Below are positions 1-8,200 of a DNA stretch of 26,118 bases, piece after piece. The notes under the pieces were generated by a model that had not been told where the DNA came from, did not search any database, and worked only from the letters and a program-made list of their open reading frames with translations. A program made the position numbers and the translations under genes. Positions within the stretch are counted from its first letter, which is position 1. The number at the start of each line of letters is the position of its first letter. The stretch is from a virus: IMG/VR virus record IMGVR_UViG_3300035487_000484, positions 1 to 26,118 of that record; one strand, 5' to 3'.

Positions 1-1439
<1,439 letters not shown>

Positions 1440-1440
<1 letters not shown>

Positions 1441-2072
1441 TACACATTCAACGCAAGTCTGGTGACTTTAACTACTGTATTTGTACTAGTTGGCAACACT
1501 TTCAATCTAACGGAACCACCAGATATATCAGAATCAATTGTAGCTATAGTTGTGCTTGTAGCAACCTGACCATATTCAGTCATGAAGGTTGCCGAGCCAT
1601 TATGCACCAGAAGAAGTTCTGATGTTTGGAATTTGTTTGCGTTATCAGTATCATCTACTTGAACAACATACTTGGCAGATCTATATGCAGAAGCCAAGAA
1701 GGTGTCAACAACAACCTCAGACTGAGCAGTATGTGTTTTTGTATTTGATGTGTGGGCAGCGTTTGTGCCAACAGTAGCAGCTCCAGTAACTTGAGCAATA
1801 AAGGAAAGCGTACCTGCGCCATCAGTAGACAGTACATAACCGCTAGTGCTATCAGCTGTAGGAAAAGTTAATGCGCCATTCGCAATAGAGATGCCGCCAG
1901 AACCAACAGAAAGGGAGTGGAGGTTTGCTCCAACTTCAAATACTGCAGTGCCTGTAGATGAAAACAACTTTCCATCACGGGTGTTTAGTGCGAGTTCGCC
2001 AGCTTGAATTTCGGAAGTGGTGGGTGCTTTACCTTGGACGGCAGAGCGTTTGATCTTAACGATCGAAGCCAT
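1440..2072 (-). CDS. Small tail-fibre-like structural protein (KIKRS/GELALN N-terminus)
   Basis: A 210-residue protein. Its N-terminus (MASIVKIKRSAVQG, then QAGELALNTRDGKLFSSTG) matches the fibre N-terminal module also present in the 555-residue fibre upstream, and resembles the N-terminal part of phage tropism-determinant proteins. Residues 50-95 are Gly/Ser/Thr-rich repeats typical of fibre shafts. The C-terminal 100 residues (THTAQSEVVVDTFLASAYRSAKYVVQV onward, quoted in part) look like a compact beta-rich domain of a kind I have seen at the ends of marine phage fibres. It follows a rho-independent terminator and precedes the collagen-like gene with a one-base TAATG overlap. No strong ribosome-binding site or late promoter is visible, only TTAGAG about 15 bases upstream. 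The fibre call is firm; receptor and exact position in the virion are unknown. Confidence 0.75.
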
Positions 2073-2110
2073 ATCTATGGTACTCTAATCATTGCCTTAT
2101 ATAAGACAGA

Positions 2111-2155
2111 TAAAAAATAAAGAGGGGAGACTTATAGAAGCCGGATTCCCCTCTT
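2111..2155 (-). terminator. Rho-independent terminator after the 555-residue fibre gene
   Basis: On the minus strand AAGAGGGGA (2155..2147) pairs perfectly with TCCCCTCTT (2128..2120) across an 18-nt loop, followed by the U-rich tail TATTTTTTA (2119..2111). It lies 12 bases past the fibre stop codon. It is the only clear intrinsic terminator I found in the window. The plus strand has no T-run after the stem, so it is directional. Confidence 0.85.
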
Positions 2156-2166
2156 GGTCATTCTAT

Positions 2167-3834
2167 TTAGTATGTACCGCCATCAATGATTGCATCAACC
2201 TGAGCAAGAGTATAACCAGTAGCAGTTGAATCGACTGTAGTTGTTGGTTCAGTCTGAAGACCAGTATAGAACTTGAAGGTGTCATCGGTAGCATCACGGA
2301 AGTAACCGCTGTACTTATTAGTCGCGGAGACTATGTACTTACCATATACACCACTGTCAACTGTATCAGCTGCGTTATTCGCAGACAGCTTCAACATGGA
2401 GTCATCAACATTTACAGTAGATGAAGAGATGTAAGTTACTGCGCCTTCAACATTCAGGTTTCCATCAACAGTAAGTGAGCCGCCAACAGTAGCTGCGCCA
2501 GTTACAGTAAGATCATTACCGATAGTTACGTCATCAGGCAAGCCAATTTGGAAGGTTGTTCCTTCACCAGCAGATCCAGTTACCTCAACTTCGTTAGTAG
2601 TACCAGTTACAGCAGCGGCATAGTTTCCAGTGGTATCACCACCAAGGGCAACAGAGTTCGCCTGAATAGTAGTTGCGATAGTTACAGCAGCTGTACCATC
2701 AAAGTTCACAGTACCAACAACGTCACCAGAAAGGGCAATCGCACGAGTAGTTTCTAATGCTGTAGCAGTTCCAGCGTTACCAGTCATATCACCAGTTACA
2801 GCACCAGTGAATACAGAATCAGTACCGTCAGTACCAGCTTCCAGTATCTTCTGTCCGCCAGAAGAATAAACGTCACCAGTTACATCACCTGTTGTGTTAC
2901 CAGTTACGTTACCAGTTACATTACCAGTTACGTTACCAGTAACAGCAGCAGTGACAACACCGAACGATACATTATCAGATGTACCGACAGCCTGCCCGAT
3001 AGCGATAGAACCATTAGTGATAGTAACACCAGTTCCACCAGCAAAGTGAGCGCGGACTTCAGTAGCATTTGGACCAGTGTATGTAAATACACCTGCACTG
3101 TATGCAAAACTACCGTCACCGCCACCATCAACTGCGCTGAAGTGTGCACGGGTTTCCGTTGGACTTGGACCAGTATATGATATTAATCCAGCTGATTTTG
3201 CTATTGAGCCATCACCACTAACATTTGCTACTGTAATAGCAGCCTGAGCGCGTGCAGCTGTATGATAAAGGTTTGTTGCGTGTTCTGCTAAATCGCTAGT
3301 GTCATGATTAGAGAGACTCGAAACTGTACCAGTTACAGCACCAGTTACCGCACCAGTGAAGGTCGCGTCAGTACCGTCAGTACCATTTTCAAGCACTTTA
3401 GTGCCATCAGTAGCTAAAATGTCCGCCTTAACATCACTAGTAATAGTAGAGGCTAGAGCAATTGTCGGGGTAGCAGTTTCACCACTGTTGTTTGTTACAA
3501 CAATGTTACCGCCAGCTACTAGACTAGAAACATAACTTCCAGTAGTATCTGTACCAAGGGCAACAGAGTTTGACTGAATGGTTGCCGCGATAGTTACATC
3601 GGCAGAACCGTCAAAGTTTACCGTACCAACAACGTCACCAGAAAGGGCAATTGCGCGTGGGGTAGAAAGGGTATCAGCAGTATCACCACCAAGAGTCAGA
3701 ATATCCGTACCGTTTGAAGACGAAAAGATTTTCTGATCGATAAGGTTAATTGCCAACTCACCAGCTTGTAGAGATCCGCTAGATGGAACAGAGCCAGCGG
3801 AGGTACTTCTTTTGATCTTGATTATTGATGCCAT
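2167..3834 (-). CDS. Tail fibre protein with internal duplication and VTGN repeats
   Basis: A 555-residue fibre protein. Residues 1-50 carry the KIKRS...LQAGELAIN...KIFSS module shared with the 210-residue protein. A block beginning AIALSGDVVGTVNFDG occurs near residue 57 and again near residue 365, each followed by an IQ(S/A)NSVALG(T/G)DTTG segment. Between them are ARAHF/VRAHF repeats, as in marine phage fibres, and a run of VTGN units (residues 298-321). The C-terminal portion (DDSMLKLSANN, GYFRDATDDTFKFYTGLQ, ending IDGGTY) is a fibre domain I recognise from cyanophages. A good ribosome-binding site (TAGGAA) precedes the ATG. A late-promoter match lies 24 bases upstream and a strong terminator follows. 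It probably forms a trimeric beta-structured fibre; the receptor is unknown. Confidence 0.85.
   Translation of the reverse strand: MASIIKIKRSTSAGSVPSSGSLQAGELAINLIDQKIFSSSNGTDILTLGGDTADTLSTPRAIALSGDVVGTVNFDGSADVTIAATIQSNSVALGTDTTGSYVSSLVAGGNIVVTNNSGETATPTIALASTITSDVKADILATDGTKVLENGTDGTDATFTGAVTGAVTGTVSSLSNHDTSDLAEHATNLYHTAARAQAAITVANVSGDGSIAKSAGLISYTGPSPTETRAHFSAVDGGGDGSFAYSAGVFTYTGPNATEVRAHFAGGTGVTITNGSIAIGQAVGTSDNVSFGVVTAAVTGNVTGNVTGNVTGNTTGDVTGDVYSSGGQKILEAGTDGTDSVFTGAVTGDMTGNAGTATALETTRAIALSGDVVGTVNFDGTAAVTIATTIQANSVALGGDTTGNYAAAVTGTTNEVEVTGSAGEGTTFQIGLPDDVTIGNDLTVTGAATVGGSLTVDGNLNVEGAVTYISSSTVNVDDSMLKLSANNAADTVDSGVYGKYIVSATNKYSGYFRDATDDTFKFYTGLQTEPTTTVDSTATGYTLAQVDAIIDGGTY
2872..2943. 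repeat. Six 12-nt tandem repeats coding (V/T)TG(N/D)
   Basis: Read on the minus strand, four VTGN codon blocks are followed by TTGD and VTGD, a 72-nt minisatellite in frame with the fibre. It is a likely site of length change by slippage in whole four-residue steps. Confidence 0.9.
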
Positions 3835-3858
3835 TTTCTTAATTCCTAATTAGATTGT

Positions 3859-3866
3859 TATTTATC
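3859..3866 (-). promoter_or_regulatory. T4-type late promoter, GATAAATA
   Basis: Minus-strand GATAAATA differs from the T4 late consensus TATAAATA only at the first base, which I recall being variable in marine T4-like phages (NATAAATA). It lies 24 bases upstream of the 555-residue fibre ATG and includes the TAA stop of the preceding gene. Confidence 0.55.
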
Positions 3867-4200
3867 TGAGCCCACCGCTGCGGGTCGGAGCTTCTTTTGA
3901 TATTCTATTTATAATTACTGAAGGTTGAACATATATTTTATAATACTCAATCTCTTTTTTCTGGGTTTCAACCAGATCGTTCAATGATGCTATTTGCGCC
4001 AAAACAGATGGTGGTATGGGTATATTCAGTGCTCGCTCCCTCTCATCAGCTAACTTCTCACGACCTTTAGTTATTTGGTTCTGCAATAAACTTATCTTAG
4101 CTCGCAATGCGACAATTGTTTTTCGCAATTCTGATATTTCTTTTTCTGTGTGTTGAGCATATAAGTCCAACACGCCTTCCGCGTCTTCGAAATCTGCCAT
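3862..4200 (-). CDS. Coiled-coil protein of the fibre cluster, function unknown
   Basis: A 112-residue protein. Residues 15-60 are strongly helical with heptad-like spacing (EKEISELRKTIVALRAKISL, QNQITKGREKLADERER), and a second helix lies near residues 68-90 (LNDLVETQKKEIEYYKIYV). The basic C-terminus, VIINRISKEAPTRSGGLR, resembles the end of small proteins I recall from marine T4-like phages, but I know no function for them. The ATG directly follows the upstream stop (TAGATG), so translation is probably coupled. Lying among fibre genes, it could be a fibre chaperone, trimerisation factor or small virion component; none of these is shown by sequence. It lacks a signal peptide or membrane segment. 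Confidence 0.75.
   Translation of the reverse strand: MADFEDAEGVLDLYAQHTEKEISELRKTIVALRAKISLLQNQITKGREKLADERERALNIPIPPSVLAQIASLNDLVETQKKEIEYYKIYVQPSVIINRISKEAPTRSGGLR
3906..3913 (-). promoter_or_regulatory. Exact TATAAATA inside the 3' end of the coiled-coil gene
   Basis: Minus-strand TATAAATA, identical to the T4 late consensus, 71 bases upstream of the 555-residue fibre start. It may be an additional late promoter for the fibre, but it lies within coding sequence. Confidence 0.45.
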
Positions 4201-4620
4201 CTAGTATGTTCCACCATTCAAATCTGTAAAGGTGGGCGCACCATTTGCGGCCACTTGCATTATCTTTCCCTCAGTACCAACTGCTTGCTTCACAACTCCC
4301 GAAGCATTTGTGTACATTAATCCGTTTTCTAAAAAGTCACTTATGACTAGTTTATTTATAGTGGCTTGATCAGTAATGTTCAAATTAACACTAGACAGCA
4401 GAGAGCCAGCACCAGCAAAAAGAACACTCTCAATATTCGCCACCTTATCAACCAACAACTTACCGCCAATATATTCCAAAGTGACAGCAGAGTTGGCTAA
4501 ATCCGTTTGGCCGATAAACATTCTATCTGAGGAGAATGAATATGCCATCTCACCATTGGCAAGTGAACCAGGAGTATTCGCATTCTGACTTCGTTTTATC
4601 GCTAGAACTACACCTGGCAT
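4201..4620 (-). CDS. Small fibre-like structural protein ending GGTY
   Basis: A 139-residue protein. Its N-terminus (IKRSQNANTPGSLANGEMAY, then SFSSDRMFIG) is a diverged form of the KRS...GELA module seen in the two larger fibres downstream. The C-terminal half (NGLMYTNASGVVKQAVG, then ANGAPTFTDLNGGTY) parallels the C-terminus of the adjacent 84-residue protein and ends GGTY, as does the 555-residue fibre. The ATG overlaps the upstream stop as TAATG and has a good ribosome-binding site (GCAGGAG). It looks like a miniature fibre or fibre adaptor with an attachment module and a short distal part. Function beyond virion structure is inferred. Confidence 0.7.
   Translation of the reverse strand: MPGVVLAIKRSQNANTPGSLANGEMAYSFSSDRMFIGQTDLANSAVTLEYIGGKLLVDKVANIESVLFAGAGSLLSSVNLNITDQATINKLVISDFLENGLMYTNASGVVKQAVGTEGKIMQVAANGAPTFTDLNGGTY
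4353..4360 (-). promoter_or_regulatory. Exact TATAAATA inside the 139-residue gene
   Basis: Minus-strand TATAAATA within coding sequence, about 150 bases upstream of the coiled-coil gene start. The match to the late consensus is exact, but the internal position makes function uncertain. Confidence 0.35.
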
Positions 4621-4874
4621 TAGAAATCGGCTCCTGCGTCAAACAAGATAGCACCATTAGCTGCAGTGGAAAGAAACTGCTTCAGTACGAACGAATTAGT
4701 ATTGGACGAATAAACCAACACAGCACCGTCGTCTAAATTGTTCATATCCACGTCGGTCAATCTCTGAACATTACTGGCAGGAATAGTGCTTTTGAGTGTG
4801 ATGTTAGTACCAGAATCCCGTTGGATTACTCTGTTTCCGCTAGACGTCCCAAACTTTATATTAAACTCTGACAT
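4620..4874 (-). CDS. 84-residue fibre-cluster protein, probable small virion component
   Basis: A short protein starting MSEFNIKFGTSSGNRVIQRD. Residues 37-60 (QRLTDVDMNNLDDGAVLVYS) carry the (L/V)(S/T)DVD...L.DG.VLVY motif common in phage fibre proteins. The end (STAANGAILFDAGADF) parallels the end of the neighbouring 139-residue protein. The ATG has an AAAGAGA ribosome-binding site, and an exact late promoter lies 39 bases upstream, so this gene heads a transcription unit. It overlaps the next gene by one base (TAATG). Its size suggests an adaptor or tip subunit rather than a full fibre. I know no characterised homologue. Confidence 0.7.
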   Translation of the reverse strand: MSEFNIKFGTSSGNRVIQRDSGTNITLKSTIPASNVQRLTDVDMNNLDDGAVLVYSSNTNSFVLKQFLSTAANGAILFDAGADF

Positions 4875-4913
4875 ATGATCTCTTTGGTATATTCAATGTA
4901 CTACTAATAACAC

Positions 4914-4921
4914 TATTTATA
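4914..4921 (-). promoter_or_regulatory. T4-type late promoter, exact TATAAATA
   Basis: Minus-strand TATAAATA in the 55-base gap between two genes, 39 bases upstream of the 84-residue ATG. Exact consensus, intergenic position and correct direction make it one of the best promoter calls here. Confidence 0.8.
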
Positions 4922-4929
4922 ACGATTTT

Positions 4930-5265
4930 TTATCTGGTGACCTGCGGTGTTATCGTAGCCAACCCTTCGACCAATCTAGACCTATTGTTTGCGGAACTTG
5001 TTATCTCAACGTCATAAACATATCTTCCAGCATCTAATGCTTCGTTAGCCGTTCTGCCAAGAGCAATTGTCACCACGCCAGTAGATCTATCTGCTGCAAA
5101 TGTAATTTCTAATGCTGTAGATGTAGCTGAAGTGTAGTGCTTTCTTATTTGACCAGATCCAGTGAACCCAGTCAAATCAGTTGCAGTTCCATCATCACCA
5201 GTTACGGTTAATGATGTCGAGTAATCAGAACCCTGATCAATTAAGATATTTGCCTTAGCAGCCAT
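4930..5265 (-). CDS. Small beta-rich virion protein, BppU-N-like
   Basis: A 111-residue protein with alternating beta-strand pattern. Motifs are ILIDQGSDYSTSLTVT at the N-terminus, DLTGFTGSGQIRKHYTS in the middle, and AGRYVYDVEITSS and SRLVEGLATITPQVTR at the end. The pattern (ID.G..., DLTG..., GQIRK, YDVE, ...EG...I.PEVTR-like end) is frequent beside fibre genes in marine T4-like phages and resembles the N-terminal domain of the BppU baseplate protein of lactococcal phages. The ATG overlaps the stop of the large fibre gene (TAATG) with an AAGGAAAG ribosome-binding site. It is probably an adaptor linking a fibre to the baseplate; the family resemblance is from memory and the role is inferred. 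Confidence 0.75.
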   Translation of the reverse strand: MAAKANILIDQGSDYSTSLTVTGDDGTATDLTGFTGSGQIRKHYTSATSTALEITFAADRSTGVVTIALGRTANEALDAGRYVYDVEITSSANNRSRLVEGLATITPQVTR

Positions 5266-8200
5266 TATTTCTTTCCTTCTTCAATCATTGCTCTTAGTTC
5301 AGCGTTATCTTCTTTCAACTCTTTGATTGCTTCAACCAACAACGCAACAACATTACCATACGCAACGGTCTTTATCCCGTCAGGCATTGTCTGGACAACT
5401 TCTGGGACTAAAGGCTCAAGTTCTTGTGCTATAAATCCAATCTGACTTTCACCGTCCATATCAATACGGTCGAATGACACACCCCGAAGTTTGCTCACTG
5501 TATCCAAAGCACCTTCAATGTTTTTAACATTTTCCTTTAAAGATATATCAGAATAAGCAGTTATGTTACCGCTCGAAGTGAATGATCCACTTACATAATT
5601 ACCATTACTTGATAAACTGCCCAACCCTACTTCAGCTGGTGTATTGATGAGACAGTTAAAAGTTGTTCCACTCAACTGCATTCCTGTACCAGCACTATAT
5701 GTCGTATTCGTATTCACATAGCTGGTAATATATCCACGACCGTTTGATATCTGAGTATTATTAGTAACGTAGTTAGCATTAGTAGCAATACCAGCCAGTT
5801 TACTATTTAAAGCAGAAGTAAAGTTGATCTGAGTAAGACCACCATTACCAATTGAATATGTAGTGTTAGTATCAGTGTTATCAGAAGCAGGAATGCGGAC
5901 AGTCTTAGTTGTAACACCCGAGACATGCCCTTCTGAGTTGGTAAGAACAGTACTGATGCAAGTAAACGTCTGGTTATATCCAGGATTTGAAGTAGTGGTA
6001 GTATTGGTTCTAGTAGTATTCTCATGAGTAAATGTCATATCATACGGATCGGCATCAGATCCCGGACTAGTATCAGTCCAGTTTATATTAATATAATTGC
6101 CGCCAATAAGTTTGACTTCCTTACCCTGCGCAATACTAATTTCTGTTCCGTCTTCATCTTCCATGACAAACAAATTGCCATTATTCTGTACATAACGACC
6201 ATCAAGATCAGTAGTCAGATCAAGTCCAATGTTTCTTCCAAGAGTCAGGATACCGTTTCCAGTATTGAACCCCAAAGTATTAACATATTCCGAATCAATA
6301 TTAGTTCCGGATAATGAAATGCCGCCCTGCGGATCTAGGTATGCAAAGCCTGACGCGCTGTCATCCCAAAATACAATTCGGTCATCGTTAGGATCACCAA
6401 GAGAGATAGCACCTGTAGCACCCGTAACACCCTTTTGACCTTTAGCACCTGTAACACCTTCGCCCTTCTGCCCTTTAGCACCTGTAACACCTTCGCCCTT
6501 CTGACCTTTAGTACCACCAGAACCAGCTATGCCTTCGCCCTTCTGCCCTTTAGCACCTGTAACACCTTCGCCCTTCTGCCCTTTAGTACCCGCAGAGCCA
6601 TTACTGCCGTTTGCGCCAATCTCGCCTTTCTGACCTTTAGTACCCGCAGCACCTGTTACGCCAAGTTCACCTTTCTGACCTTTAGTACCCGCAGCACCTG
6701 TTACGCCAAGTTCGCCTTTCTGCCCTTTGGAGCCAGTAACACCGACTTCGCCCTTCTGACCTTTCAACCCTTTCTGGCCAACTTCGCCCTTAACACCCTT
6801 TTGACCCTTTTCACCTTTCTGGCCAAGTTCACCTTTCTGACCCTTCACACCTTGCAGGGCGGAATTGGTGATAGTTGATTTTTTCAGCTTGCCTGTATCA
6901 GACGCGTCTAGAATCAACAGGAAATCATCTCCAGTAACTGAACTCGAAAGATCAGTTCTATCGGCAATTGTGCGACCATCATCAGTCAATATTTCGTCGT
7001 AGTTAGTTCCGTCTTCAGTAGTCTCCCAGATATCAGAAGTTTCATTCCACCGAATATCAACATCAGCAAGACTGCCTCTATTTACGGAGACCCCAGCGTT
7101 TTCAGAAGGAGCGACACCAGCACCGAGATCACTGTTTAAAGTGATTTGGTTATCTGCTACATCAAGAGTGGCAGTATTGATAGTTGTGGTAGTTCCTGAA
7201 ACAATCAAGTTACCTGCAATATGAACATTAGCTGTGGCTCTGACGTCATCTACATAAAGGTTGCGCCAAGATTTAGTTGGACTACCAAGATCACGAACAT
7301 TAGCCGCGTTTGGAATAATAGGTGTATCAATGGAACCAGCGACAGAGATTAGATCTCCAGTTGCATTGCCGAGATCAACATCACCACGGAGATAGGTTTG
7401 GTTTTGGACGACAAGGCTATTGAAAGAACCTTCGCCTGTACTAGTGACTCCTCCAGGAATAGAAACATTATCATGGAATACTGTGTTTGCGTATATATCT
7501 AAGGAAGATAATCCACCGTTCGCCCACTGTAGATGACGTTGCGCTTCAGTAAGCGAAGATCTATTTGTGCCCATATTTATGGAATGCGCATTAGCAGTAA
7601 GAGTTCCTGCGACAGATACGATTGTGGAGTTAGCACCCAAATTCAATGTATCAGGCAGACCAACGGTAACTGTTCCATTGGTTCGGCTTACTGCAATTTC
7701 ATTTGCAGTTCCATCTACAGCAAGTACCGCGCCTGTAGTAGCATTCTTAAGAGTAACATCACCGGAAGTGACATCAAAGTCACCGGAATCAAAACTAGCA
7801 ACACCTTTGTTGGCCGAGGTCGCGTCTTCGCCAGCAACAGTGATATTTCCACTAAGAGCGTGCGTTACATTTATACCTTCTCCACCAGCCACAGATAATG
7901 TGTGGGAGTTGGCTACAAATGTGCCCGTATCAGTAGTCACAGATTTTAAAACAGAATCTTCAAGTTGAACTGCGCCTGAAGATACATCAAAGTCTGCAGC
8001 GGCAAAAGAGGCAACACCTTTATTAGTTGTAGTGGCGTCTTCTGCGGATATAGCAATTGTATTAGCAGAAAGAGTTATATCAATTCCTTCCCCTTGATTG
8101 ATATTCAGCGTTGTTCCAAAATCAATATCAATATTTGATCCGCTTCCATCTGTAGCAAGCTCGATATGATCATTTTGTATCATAGAGTTGAGGATAGTGT

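Noticed and set aside
7574-7581. CATAAATA on the minus strand as a late promoter
   Set aside because: It lies deep inside the long fibre gene with no gene start within 2 kb downstream.
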